Below are positions 6,587 to 14,932 of a stretch of DNA of 64,000 nt, one piece after another (position 1 is the stretch's first letter; each line of letters opens with the position of its first letter). Position numbers and translations under genes: made by a program. This DNA comes from Pseudomonas sp. Lineage in GTDB: Bacteria > Pseudomonadota > Gammaproteobacteria > Pseudomonadales > Pseudomonadaceae. Below the pieces are notes generated by a model, which worked only from the letters and a program-made list of their open reading frames with translations, did not search any database and was not told the DNA's origin. The DNA lies in the NCBI RefSeq assembly GCF_030150285.1, contig NZ_JASLGE010000014.1:8275-72274 (forward strand), written 5' to 3'.

Positions 6587-7639
6587 TTACAAACTCGACA
6601 AGCCTTCAATCAGCGCCGCGTTCTGCTCTGTCGTGCCGATGGTGATGCGCAGGAACTGGGCAATGCGCAACTGCTTGAAGTGACGCACGATCACACCCTG
6701 TTCACGCAACTTGGCCGCCAGCGCGCTGGCATCATGCTCCGGGTGACGGGCGAAGATGAAGTTCGCCGCCGAAGGCAATACGTCAAAGCCCAGTGCCTGC
6801 AACTGCCCCACCACCTTTTCACGGCTGTCGATCACCGCATTGCATGTGCGCTCAAAGTACTCACGGTCTTCAAACGCCGCAGCCGCGCCAGCAATCGCGA
6901 TACGGTCCAGTGGATAGGAGTTGAAGCTGTTTTTAATCCGCTCCAATGCCTCGATCAGATCAGGATGGCCCACCGCCAACCCTACCCGCAAGCCGGCCAG
7001 CGAGCGCGATTTGGACAAGGTTTGGGTCACTAACAGGTTCGGGTAGCGGCCTACAAGGCTGATGGCCGTTTCGCCACCGAAGTCGATATACGCTTCGTCC
7101 ACTACAACCACTGAATCCGGGCTGGCCTTGAGCATCTGTTCAATGGCGTCCAGCGCCAGCAAGCAACCCGTCGGTGCGTTGGGGTTAGGGAAAATAATGC
7201 CGCCATTGGGTCTGGCGTAATCCGCCGGCTGGATCTGGAACTGCGCATCCAGCGGTACCGCCTCGAACTCAATGCCATACAGGCCGCAGTAGACCGGGTA
7301 GAAGCTGTAGCTGATGTCCGGGAACAGCAGCGGTTTGTCGTGCTGCAACAAACCATTGAAGATATGCGCCAGCACTTCATCAGACCCGTTGCCGAGAAAC
7401 ACCTGATTTGCCTGCACACCGTAGTACTCGGCCACCGCCTGCTTGAGTACGTCGCTGTTTGGGTCCGGGTACAGACGCAGGTTGTCGTTCACTTCTGCCT
7501 GCATCGCGGCCAGCGCTTTGGGCGAAGGCCCGTAAGGGTTTTCGTTGGTGTTGAGTTTGACCAGCCTGGTCAGTTTTGGCTGCTCGCCCGGCACGTAGGG
7601 CACCAGTTCTTTAACGAACGAACTCCAGAATTTACTCAT
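6587..7639 (-). CDS. hisC: Histidinol-phosphate aminotransferase HisC
   Basis: PLP-dependent class II aminotransferase that makes histidinol phosphate from imidazole acetol phosphate and glutamate. The length of 350 residues is normal. Visible are LNTNENPYGPSP near the N-terminus (substrate binding), VVVDEAYIDF (about 184-193) and the PLP-lysine block TLSKSRSLAGLRVG (K about 210). The start lies two bases after the hisD stop, so translation is probably coupled. It is the last gene of the murA-hisG-hisD-hisC series on the minus strand. Pseudomonas often carries a second hisC paralog; which one this is cannot be said from the window. Confidence 0.96.
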   Translation of the reverse strand: MSKFWSSFVKELVPYVPGEQPKLTRLVKLNTNENPYGPSPKALAAMQAEVNDNLRLYPDPNSDVLKQAVAEYYGVQANQVFLGNGSDEVLAHIFNGLLQHDKPLLFPDISYSFYPVYCGLYGIEFEAVPLDAQFQIQPADYARPNGGIIFPNPNAPTGCLLALDAIEQMLKASPDSVVVVDEAYIDFGGETAISLVGRYPNLLVTQTLSKSRSLAGLRVGLAVGHPDLIEALERIKNSFNSYPLDRIAIAGAAAAFEDREYFERTCNAVIDSREKVVGQLQALGFDVLPSAANFIFARHPEHDASALAAKLREQGVIVRHFKQLRIAQFLRITIGTTEQNAALIEGLSSL

Positions 7640-7641
7640 GC

Positions 7642-8970
7642 TTATTGCCCCTGTTCGGTGTCGGCGATGATCCGGTATTCAGCACTGCGAGCGTGGCCGG
7701 TCAGTGACTCACCACGGGCCAGGATAGACGCGGTTTTGCCCAGCTCGGACGCACCTTGCTCTGAGCAGAAGATGATCGAGGAGCGCTTCTGGAAGTCATA
7801 CACGCCCAGCGGTGAAGAGAAACGCGCCGTCCCGGACGTAGGCAATACGTGGTTTGGACCGGCGCAATAGTCGCCCAAAGCCTCAGACGTGTGACGCCCC
7901 ATAAAAATCGCACCCGCGTGACGGATCTGCGGCAACCAGGCTTGCGGGTCAGCAACCGACAACTCCAGGTGCTCTGGCGCAATACGGTTAGCCACATCAA
8001 TAGCCTGCTGCATGTCATTCACCAGAATCAGCGCACCGCGGCCGTTGATCGAGGTGTTGATGATGTCGGCGCGCTCCATGGTCGGCAGCAGTTTGGCAAT
8101 GCTGGCGGCAACCTTGTCGAGAAACTCGGCATCGGGGCTGACCAGAATGGCTTGAGCATCTTCGTCGTGCTCGGCCTGGGAAAAGAGGTCCATGGCGATC
8201 CAGTCCGGGTCGGTCTGACCGTCACACACCACCAGAATTTCCGAAGGCCCGGCGATCATGTCGATCCCCACTTGACCAAATACGTGGCGCTTGGCGGTGG
8301 CCACGTAAATATTGCCCGGCCCTACCACCTTATCGACACGGGGCACACTTTCAGTGCCGTAAGCCAGTGCAGCGACAGCTTGCGCACCGCCGATGGTGAA
8401 CACCCGGTCAACACCGGCAATGCAGGCAGCCGCCAGTACCAGCTCATTGATTTCACCGCGCGGTGTCGGAACCACCATCACCACCTCAGTGACACCCGCC
8501 ACTTTGGCAGGGATGGCGTTCATCAACACCGAAGACGGGTAAGACGCTTTACCACCAGGCACGTACAGCCCGGCACGATCCAGCGGCGTGACCTTTTGGC
8601 CCAGCACCGTGCCGTCAGCTTCGGTGTAGCTCCAGGAATCCTGTTTCTGTTTTTCGTGGTAGATACGCACACGTTGCGCGGCTTTTTCCAGCGCTTCGCG
8701 CTGAGGGGCAGAGATGCGAGTCAGTGCCAGTTCAAGGCGTTCGCGCGGCAGGATCAAGTCCGCCATCGAGCCGACGGTCAGCCCGTCAAAGCGCTGGGTG
8801 AACTCGACCAGCGCCGCATCGCCACGCTCTCGAACCGCCTTGATAATGTCCAGTACGCGCTGATTGACCGAGTCGTCAGACACACTTTCCCAGCTCAGCA
8901 GATGATCCAGGTGCTGCGCGAAATCCGGGTCAGCAGCGTTGAGTCGGCGAATTGCAGAGGGAGCGGTCAT
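7642..8970 (-). CDS. hisD: Histidinol dehydrogenase HisD
   Basis: Zinc- and NAD-dependent enzyme of the last two oxidation steps to histidine. From the ATG at 8970 (MTAPSAIRRLNAADPDF) it has 442 residues, with GAG-rich bases upstream as ribosome binding site; a longer in-frame opening from 9042 has no homologous N-terminus and is rejected. Family blocks include GGKASYPSSVLMNAIPAKVA, IAGPSEILV, the metal-binding SQAEHDEDAQ and the catalytic IAPEHLEL. It lies between hisG (162 bp upstream) and hisC (2 bp downstream). Confidence 0.97.
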   Translation of the reverse strand: MTAPSAIRRLNAADPDFAQHLDHLLSWESVSDDSVNQRVLDIIKAVRERGDAALVEFTQRFDGLTVGSMADLILPRERLELALTRISAPQREALEKAAQRVRIYHEKQKQDSWSYTEADGTVLGQKVTPLDRAGLYVPGGKASYPSSVLMNAIPAKVAGVTEVVMVVPTPRGEINELVLAAACIAGVDRVFTIGGAQAVAALAYGTESVPRVDKVVGPGNIYVATAKRHVFGQVGIDMIAGPSEILVVCDGQTDPDWIAMDLFSQAEHDEDAQAILVSPDAEFLDKVAASIAKLLPTMERADIINTSINGRGALILVNDMQQAIDVANRIAPEHLELSVADPQAWLPQIRHAGAIFMGRHTSEALGDYCAGPNHVLPTSGTARFSSPLGVYDFQKRSSIIFCSEQGASELGKTASILARGESLTGHARSAEYRIIADTEQGQ

Positions 8971-9132
8971 AGCGAGGGCCTCGGTAATGGGCGTTTGCTT
9001 GGAATAAGATGTTGCAGGTATCAGGCACGGCAAGACTACCAAGCCATCCGCGTGGGTACCTGAAATTTCTGGCTATTACACGGATGGATGGGCGCGACGT
9101 AAAGATGCTGGATCCAGGGTCGCGCAGGTAAG

Positions 9133-9768
9133 TCAGCCGCGGTGTCGCGATTCCACTGCTTTGCGCAGGGTATCAATCAGGACTTGGATACGGGCGTGCT
9201 GCATTTTCATCGAAGCCTTGTTAACCACCAGACGGGAGCTGATGGCGGCAATGAAGTCCTGAGGTTCCAGGCCATTGGCACGCAAGGTGTTGCCGGTGTC
9301 GACCACGTCAATGATCTTGTCGGCCAGCCCTATCAGCGGGGCCAGCTCCATCGAACCATACAGTTTGATGATGTCGACCTGACGGCCTTGCTCGGCGTAG
9401 TAGCGCTTGGCAATGTTGACGAACTTGGTAGCGACCCGCAGTCGGCCTTTGGGCTCAACAGCACCCACAGCGCCGGCCGTCATCAGCTTGCACTGGGCAA
9501 TCCGAAGGTCGAGCGGTTCGTACAGGCCCTGGCCACCGTATTCCATCAACACATCCTTGCCGGCCACACCGAGGTCGGCGGCACCATGCTCAACGTACGT
9601 AGGTACGTCAGTGGCGCGCACGATCAGCAGGCGTACGTCGGGCTGGGAGGTCGGAATAATCAGCTTGCGGCTCTTGTCCGGATTCTCGGTCGGCACAATG
9701 CCCGCTTCAGCCAGAAGCGGCAGGGTGTCGTCAAGGATTCGGCCCTTGGACAGTGCAATGGTCAACAT
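9133..9768 (-). CDS. hisG: ATP phosphoribosyltransferase HisG, short form
   Basis: First enzyme of histidine synthesis, joining ATP and PRPP. At 211 residues it is the short form, which lacks the C-terminal regulatory domain and needs the HisZ subunit (not in this window). Recognisable parts are the start MLTIALSKGRILDDTLPLL, VRATDVPTYVEHGAADLGV (about 50-68) and the PRPP-binding block VDIIKLYGSMELAPLIGLAD with VDVVDTGNTL. It is preceded by a 181-bp gap after murA that contains a perfect 22-base palindrome. Confidence 0.97.
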   Translation of the reverse strand: MLTIALSKGRILDDTLPLLAEAGIVPTENPDKSRKLIIPTSQPDVRLLIVRATDVPTYVEHGAADLGVAGKDVLMEYGGQGLYEPLDLRIAQCKLMTAGAVGAVEPKGRLRVATKFVNIAKRYYAEQGRQVDIIKLYGSMELAPLIGLADKIIDVVDTGNTLRANGLEPQDFIAAISSRLVVNKASMKMQHARIQVLIDTLRKAVESRHRG

Positions 9769-9828
9769 GGGAAACGTAAGTCCTTATCAGGGTACTTATG
9801 CCCGCACGCAATGGGCGCCGGACATGCA

Positions 9829-9850
9829 TCGAGCCTGATATCAGGCTCGA
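9829..9850. promoter_or_regulatory. Perfect 22-base palindrome between murA and hisG
   Basis: TCGAGCCTGAT followed by its exact reverse complement, about 60 bases before hisG and 100 bases after murA. There is no T-run after it, so a protein operator or RNA processing hairpin is at least as likely as a terminator. Confidence 0.4.
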
Positions 9851-9949
9851 CTTGAACGATTCGAGGCCAGGTAAGGTACCGTTTGCAAACGCTTACGTCA
9901 CCTGGCGGCTGGACACAATCGGTGTGCCCATGATGCCAAACACCAAAAA

Positions 9950-11215
9950 CTAGCCCGGAACGCGGCGGATTTTGGCACCCAGCATTTGCAGTTTTTCTTC
10001 AATGCACTCGTAGCCACGGTCTATGTGGTAGATACGATCGATCAAAGTGTCACCTTCGGCCACCAGCGCCGAGATCACCAGGCTGGCCGACGCGCGCAGA
10101 TCAGTGGCCATGACTGGCGCGCCTTTCAGCGTTTCGGTACCGGTCACGATGGCAGTGTTGCCTTCAACCTGAATCTTGGCACCCATGCGGTGCAGCTCGT
10201 ACACGTGCATGAAACGGTTTTCGAAAATGGTCTCGATCACGGCACCGGTGCCTTCGGCAATGGCGTTGAGCGAGATGAACTGGGCCTGCATGTCCGTCGG
10301 GAAGGCAGGGTATGGAGCCGTGCGCACGTTTACCGCTTTCGGGCGCTTGCCGTGCATGTTCAGCTCGATCCAGTCTTCACCGGTCGTGATCTGGGCACCA
10401 GCTTCTTTAAGCTTCTCCAGCACAGCTTCAAGGATGGTCGGATCCGTGTCTTTGACCTTCACACGGCCGCCCGTGACCGCTGCAGCCACCAGGTAAGTAC
10501 CGGTTTCAATACGGTCCGGCATGACGCGATAGGTCGCGGAGTGCAGGCGCTCAACCCCATCAATGGTGATGGTGTCAGTGCCAGCACCGCTGACCTTGGC
10601 ACCCATCGCATTCAGGAAGTTGGCCAGGTCGACGACTTCAGGCTCGCGCGCAGCGTTTTGCAGCACGCTGCGCCCTTTGGCGAGTGCCGCCGCCATCATG
10701 ATGTTTTCAGTGCCGGTCACGCTGACGGTATCGAAGAAGAAGTTGGCACCGCGCAAGCCGCCCTCGGGCGCTTTGGCCTTGATATAGCCACCCTCGACGT
10801 CGATAACCGCACCCATGGCTTCAAGACCACGGATGTGCAAATCAACAGGGCGCGAACCGATGGCACAGCCACCCGGCAAGGCAACTTCAGCCTCACCAAA
10901 GCGGGCAACCATTGGGCCCAATACCAGAATCGACGCACGCATGGTTTTCACCAATTCATACGGAGCGATCAGGGTTTTGATGGTGCGCGGGTCAATTTCA
11001 ACCGACAGTTTCTCATCGATCACCGGCTCAATGCCCATGCGACCGAACAACTCGATCATCGTGGTGATGTCATGCAGGTGCGGCAAGTTGGCTACCGTTA
11101 CCGGGCCATCGCACAGCAGGGTTGCCGCCAGAATCGGCAGGGCAGAGTTCTTCGCCCCGGAAATACGGATCTCGCCATCTAGACGAGCACCGCCAGTAAT
11201 AATCAATTTATCCAT
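9950..11215 (-). CDS. murA: UDP-N-acetylglucosamine 1-carboxyvinyltransferase MurA
   Basis: First committed step of peptidoglycan synthesis, transferring enolpyruvate from PEP to UDP-GlcNAc in the cytosol. From the ATG at 11215 (MDKLIITGGARLDGEIRISG) it has 421 residues, the usual length; a longer opening from 11272 adds a proline-rich run without family support. Conserved parts are SGAKNSALPILAA near residues 18-30 and the PGGCAIGSRPVDLH segment with the fosfomycin-target cysteine (about residue 117). It follows the BolA-like gene by about 30 bp; the pair is conserved in gamma-proteobacteria. Confidence 0.97.
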   Translation of the reverse strand: MDKLIITGGARLDGEIRISGAKNSALPILAATLLCDGPVTVANLPHLHDITTMIELFGRMGIEPVIDEKLSVEIDPRTIKTLIAPYELVKTMRASILVLGPMVARFGEAEVALPGGCAIGSRPVDLHIRGLEAMGAVIDVEGGYIKAKAPEGGLRGANFFFDTVSVTGTENIMMAAALAKGRSVLQNAAREPEVVDLANFLNAMGAKVSGAGTDTITIDGVERLHSATYRVMPDRIETGTYLVAAAVTGGRVKVKDTDPTILEAVLEKLKEAGAQITTGEDWIELNMHGKRPKAVNVRTAPYPAFPTDMQAQFISLNAIAEGTGAVIETIFENRFMHVYELHRMGAKIQVEGNTAIVTGTETLKGAPVMATDLRASASLVISALVAEGDTLIDRIYHIDRGYECIEEKLQMLGAKIRRVPG

Positions 11216-11246
11216 AACAATCTCGACGCCAATGGGCTCAGGGGGC

Positions 11247-11486
11247 TCAGGTGCGCTCGGCCCAGGCCGCACGGCTGAAGAATTTCATAGTGACCGCATG
11301 AATGCTGCCATCAGCAATCCACGGGTTCAAATGGGCATAAATGCTTTGTTGACGTTTAACCGGGCTCAGTGCCACCAGTTCGTCACTAATCACGTTCAGT
11401 TGAAAGTTGCAGCCTTCGCCTTCAACTTCTACCTGGGTTCCAGGCAACTTTCCCTCAAGAAAGCTCTTAACTTCTACAGCCTGCAT
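11247..11486 (-). CDS. ibaG: BolA-family protein IbaG
   Basis: A 79-residue BolA-like protein. Members bind monothiol glutaredoxins and 2Fe-2S clusters and take part in iron-sulfur traffic and acid response. It has the BolA core: VEVEGEGCNFQLNVIS followed by SPVKRQQSIYAHLNPWIADG and IHAVTMK. The start at 11486 (MQAVEVKSFLEGKLPG) matches family N-termini; the longer frame to 11534 is arginine-rich and unlikely. It is directly upstream of murA and downstream of the mla genes. Confidence 0.92.
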   Translation of the reverse strand: MQAVEVKSFLEGKLPGTQVEVEGEGCNFQLNVISDELVALSPVKRQQSIYAHLNPWIADGSIHAVTMKFFSRAAWAERT

Positions 11487-11532
11487 GCTCAACCTCAATC
11501 GGCGCCTGACGCGCACGGGTCGGCCATCATAC

Positions 11533-11585
11533 AAAAAAGCCCCGCGCCTGCGAACCCCGGATAAGCGGACTCTGACGGAGGGCCT
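11533..11585 (-). terminator. Probable terminator of the mla operon
   Basis: On the minus strand a GC-rich stem beginning GGCCCTCCG and ending CGCGGGGC is followed directly by six T residues (11538-11533). It lies 16-70 bases after the mlaB stop codon. Confidence 0.5.
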
Positions 11586-11600
11586 TTCTATAAGTGGCTA

Positions 11601-11906
11601 TTAATGATGTGCCAGCAACTCGGTCAAACCCGAAACCTGAGCGATTTTACGCATGTCTTCGGGCAGGCCACGAATGCTCAACGGCTTGTTCAGGGCTTGC
11701 GCATCACGGATGTAACACAGCAACAGTGACAAGCCGACACTGCTGGACTTGGTGACCGCCGAGCAATCCACCACCAGGGCTTTGGCCAAGGCCTTTTTGA
11801 TCAGGGCCTGGCCTTCCTTGCGCAAGCGAGGGCCGGTTTGATAGTCGAGCACGCCGCTGAGGCGCAACTCGCTTTCGCCTGCCAGAGTGATGGCGGTATC
11901 ACTCAT
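11601..11906 (-). CDS. mlaB: STAS-domain protein MlaB
   Basis: Cytoplasmic STAS-domain subunit of the Mla ABC transporter; it stabilises the MlaFE complex. It has 101 residues, nearly all one STAS domain, with the conserved phospho-acceptor-like loop CSAVTKSSSVGLSLL around residues 48-62. Its start overlaps the mlaC stop by four bases (ATGA), indicating translational coupling. It is the last gene of mlaFEDCB. Confidence 0.9.
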   Translation of the reverse strand: MSDTAITLAGESELRLSGVLDYQTGPRLRKEGQALIKKALAKALVVDCSAVTKSSSVGLSLLLCYIRDAQALNKPLSIRGLPEDMRKIAQVSGLTELLAHH

Positions 11907-12553
11907 TGGCTCAACTTCTCATCGGTTTTTTCTTTGGCCTTGGCGACTTCGCCAGCCCAGCCATCGATGGTCTTGTCGAGGTTGTTGCCATTACGCTGCA
12001 TCGCATCAGCGAACTGGTCACGGAACAACTTGCCAATGTTAATACCGTTGATGATCACGTTACGCACCTTCCACTCGCCTTTCACGTTGGTGAGTGTGTA
12101 GGAAACAGGATAAACCGCGCCATTGGCACCCTTGACGGTCATCGGTACCGAAACGTTATCGCCATTGGATTGTTGCTTGGCGTCGCCCACCGTGATGCCT
12201 TCGTTCTTGAACTCAAGCAAGGCATTGCCATAGAACTGAATCAGGCTGCGCTTGAAGTTCTCTTGAAAGCGCTGCATCTGAGCAGGCGTGGCATTGCGCG
12301 AATACTTGACGGTCATGATGCTGCGGGAAACGCCGTCAACGTCCACAACCGGCCCAACGATGTTGTTCAAAGCGTCGTAGAACTCGGTCGGGCTCGCTTT
12401 GTACTTTTCTTTGTTGGCGTCCAGATCAGCCAGCAGTCGAGTCGTGGTATCGGTCACGATGTCATGGGGAGACTGCCCCGGTGCAGCACTCGCCATCAGG
12501 GGCAAAGCAGCCGCCAACATGACCAGCAGGCCACGGCGCAAGAGAGAAATCAT
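11903..12553 (-). CDS. mlaC: Phospholipid-binding periplasmic protein MlaC
   Basis: Soluble periplasmic carrier that shuttles phospholipids between the outer-membrane MlaA complex and the inner-membrane MlaFEDB complex. It has 216 residues with a clear Sec signal (LLRRGLLVMLAAALPLMASA, cleaved near residue 24). The mature part has the Ttg2D/MlaC pattern, including KVRNVIINGINIGKLFRDQF near the C-terminus. It begins 12 bases after the mlaD stop and overlaps mlaB by four bases. Confidence 0.95.
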   Translation of the reverse strand: MISLLRRGLLVMLAAALPLMASAAPGQSPHDIVTDTTTRLLADLDANKEKYKASPTEFYDALNNIVGPVVDVDGVSRSIMTVKYSRNATPAQMQRFQENFKRSLIQFYGNALLEFKNEGITVGDAKQQSNGDNVSVPMTVKGANGAVYPVSYTLTNVKGEWKVRNVIINGINIGKLFRDQFADAMQRNGNNLDKTIDGWAGEVAKAKEKTDEKLSQ

Positions 12554-12564
12554 CTTAAGGCTCC

Positions 12565-13032
12565 TTATTTGGCTTCTTTGCTAACGGTATTCATCAGGAA
12601 CTTCCCGATCAGGTCTTCAAGGACCAGCGATGATTGAGTGTCATGGATGGTGCCGCCATCCTTGAGCACGGCGTCATCCCCGCCCACGCTAATACCGATG
12701 TACTTCTCGCCCAACAGGCCAGCCGTGAGGATAGATGCGGTTGAGTCGGTTGGCAGATTATTCACGTCTTTTTCCACTTGCAGGGTAACGCGGGCCGTGA
12801 AGTTGTCACGGTCCAGATCAATCGCCGTCACCTTACCTATGGTTACGCCTGCCATTGTGACTTTGGCACGTACCGTGAGGCCGGCGATGTTGTCAAAGTA
12901 GGCATAGAGTTTGTACGTATCGGTGCTGGCCGTAGGTGACAGCCCACTGACTCGCAAGGCAAGCAACAACAACGCCAGGATGCCAGCCAGCAGGAACAGG
13001 CCGACACCGATTTCCATGGTGCGGTTTTGCAT
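12565..13032 (-). CDS. mlaD: Mla transporter MCE-domain subunit MlaD
   Basis: Inner-membrane-anchored hexameric ring protein that guides phospholipids between MlaE and MlaC. It has 155 residues: an N-terminal membrane helix (about 7-28) and one MCE domain (about 40-118) with the typical ARVTLQVEKDVNNLPTDSTA and GLLGEKYIGISVGG. Its start codon overlaps the mlaE stop by one base. Confidence 0.95.
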   Translation of the reverse strand: MQNRTMEIGVGLFLLAGILALLLLALRVSGLSPTASTDTYKLYAYFDNIAGLTVRAKVTMAGVTIGKVTAIDLDRDNFTARVTLQVEKDVNNLPTDSTASILTAGLLGEKYIGISVGGDDAVLKDGGTIHDTQSSLVLEDLIGKFLMNTVSKEAK

Positions 13033-13829
13033 CAGAAATCTCCAAACATCAAGGCAGTCAAAATAAAGTCCATCCCGAGGACTGCCAATGAGGCATACAC
13101 CACGGTCTTGGTAGTGGCACGGCTGATCCCCTCTGAAGTGGGCTCACAGTCATAGCCTTGAAACACTGCAATCCAGGTCACGACAAAAGCGAACACAATG
13201 CTTTTGATGATCCCGTTAACCACGTCGCCACTGAACGTCACGCTGTTCTGCATGTTGGACCAGTACGAGCCGTCATAGACGCCCAGCCAGTCCACCGCCA
13301 CCCATGAGCCACCCCAGATACCGACCACACTGAAAATCATCGCCAGCAGTGGCAGGGAAATAAACCCGGCCCACAAGCGCGGCGCGATAATGTACTTGAG
13401 CGGGTCAACCCCGATCATTTCCAGGCTGGAGAGTTGCTCTGTCGATTTCATGTTGCCGATTTCAGCGGTCAACGCTGACCCCGCTCGCCCGGCAAACAAC
13501 AACGCCGTGACCACAGGCCCCAGTTCACGCAGCAACGTAAGGGCAACCATTTGCCCAACTGCCTGCTCGGAACCATAGCTGGACAGAATACTGAACCCCT
13601 GCAACGCCAGAACCATGCCAATAAAGACACCTGACACCACAATGATCACCAGTGACATGACACCCACCGCGTGCAGTTGCTTGAGCAACAGCCCAAGCCC
13701 GCCGCCAATGCCGCCACGCCCCAGCAAGGCGTGAAACAGGAAGATGGTCGAGCGCCCCAGTACCGAGACGATATCGATCCCGGCACGGCCGAACAGCCCG
13801 ACACGGTCGATTAACGAAAGCTTGCGCAT
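13032..13829 (-). CDS. mlaE: Mla transporter permease MlaE
   Basis: Membrane permease of the Mla phospholipid ABC transporter. It has 265 residues with five to six hydrophobic helices. Conserved MlaE blocks are VGQMVALTLLRELGPVVTAL, the AGSALTAEIGNMKSTEQ stretch (about 113-130) that forms the coupling helix, and DPLKYIIAPRLWAG. It overlaps mlaF and mlaD by one base each, a tight operon. Confidence 0.96.
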   Translation of the reverse strand: MRKLSLIDRVGLFGRAGIDIVSVLGRSTIFLFHALLGRGGIGGGLGLLLKQLHAVGVMSLVIIVVSGVFIGMVLALQGFSILSSYGSEQAVGQMVALTLLRELGPVVTALLFAGRAGSALTAEIGNMKSTEQLSSLEMIGVDPLKYIIAPRLWAGFISLPLLAMIFSVVGIWGGSWVAVDWLGVYDGSYWSNMQNSVTFSGDVVNGIIKSIVFAFVVTWIAVFQGYDCEPTSEGISRATTKTVVYASLAVLGMDFILTALMFGDF

Positions 13830-14638
13830 CAGCGCTTCCCCAGAAGATCGGTTCGGTAGTCCGACGCCGGAAAGTGGAACGGAACCGGGCCATCCGGATC
13901 ACCATTCATGAACTGACGAATGCGCGGGTTATCGGCATTCATCAACTCTTCAGGCGTTCCATGCCCCAAGACCTGAGCATCACCGACCACGTAAAGATAG
14001 TCGCAGATACTCGCTGTTTCGGCCAAATCGTGGGAGACCACAATACTGGTGATTCCCAGTGCATCATTCAGCAGGCGAATCAGGCGCACCAGTACGCCCA
14101 TGGCAATAGGATCCTGCCCAACGAATGGTTCGTCGTACATCAGGATTTGCGGGTCCATCGCAATGGCTCGAGCCAGCGCCACACGGCGCTTCATGCCGCC
14201 AGACAACTCATCGGGCATCAGGTCAATTGCACCGCGCAGCCCCACCGCCTGTAGTTTAAGCAACACGATGTCGCGGATCATCTCTTCCGGTAACGCCGTG
14301 TGAACCCTGAGCGGAAAAGCGACGTTCTCAAACACGTCCAGATCGGAAAACAGCGCGCCGCTCTGAAACAGTACGCCCATGTGTTTGCGAGCATCGAACA
14401 GATCACTGCGCGACAGGCTGGGCAGGTTCTGACCATTGACCCACACCTCACCGCTATTGGGACGCAATTGCATTCCCATCAAGCGCAAAAGAGTGGTTTT
14501 ACCGCAGCCGGACGGGCCCATGATGCCCGTGACTTTGCCCCGCGGGATCAGAATATCGACATTATTGAAGATGCTGCGCGTACCGCGCTTGAAGGACACT
14601 CCCTTCAGCTCGACCGCGTAGGCGTTATCGGCGCTCAT
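13829..14638 (-). CDS. mlaF: Mla transporter ATPase MlaF
   Basis: Cytoplasmic ABC ATPase powering phospholipid transport across the envelope. It has 269 residues: Walker A GPSGCGKTT (41-49), signature LSGGMKRRVALARAI, Walker B ILMYDEPFVGQDP, and a switch histidine in IVVSHDL. The C-terminal tail after about 245 (PVPFHFPASDYRTDLLG) is the extension known to interact with MlaB-type subunits. It is the first gene of the operon and diverges from kdsD across 294 bp. Confidence 0.96.
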   Translation of the reverse strand: MSADNAYAVELKGVSFKRGTRSIFNNVDILIPRGKVTGIMGPSGCGKTTLLRLMGMQLRPNSGEVWVNGQNLPSLSRSDLFDARKHMGVLFQSGALFSDLDVFENVAFPLRVHTALPEEMIRDIVLLKLQAVGLRGAIDLMPDELSGGMKRRVALARAIAMDPQILMYDEPFVGQDPIAMGVLVRLIRLLNDALGITSIVVSHDLAETASICDYLYVVGDAQVLGHGTPEELMNADNPRIRQFMNGDPDGPVPFHFPASDYRTDLLGKR

Positions 14639-14893
14639 CTAAACTCCTTGCGATGCAGCCTCTGCCTCTCACCCGGACCCCAAGCTTCAATTGTCGGAAG
14701 CACGTTTCCTGAGTGGGCCGTAATTGGCGGCGAACTATAGCACTGCTGATACTGACCGCCCAAGGCCGAAGGAGTGCCCTTTCAGGTTGCCGACAGGGAA
14801 AATAAAGTCAATTTGCCAGTGTGTCTTGAAGTGCTTTGTTACATGAGATCACAAAGCACAACGATCAAGCGTGAGGGATTTGTCCATAACCGC

Positions 14894-14899
14894 TATAAT
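14894..14899 (+). promoter_or_regulatory. Predicted -10 element of the kdsD-lpt operon
   Basis: Perfect TATAAT 34 bases before the kdsD start, in the divergent region with mlaF. The -35 position is poorly matched. The remainder of 14639-14932 shows no gene or strong repeat. Confidence 0.45.
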
Positions 14900-14932
14900 C
14901 GCTGCCTTTTCTCAGGCTACCCGACTTCAAAC

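Noticed and set aside
9986..11182. 398-codon plus-strand frame opposite murA, and similar frames opposite hisD, cysD and hemA
   Set aside because: All are mirror frames of essential or conserved enzymes with the expected composition bias.
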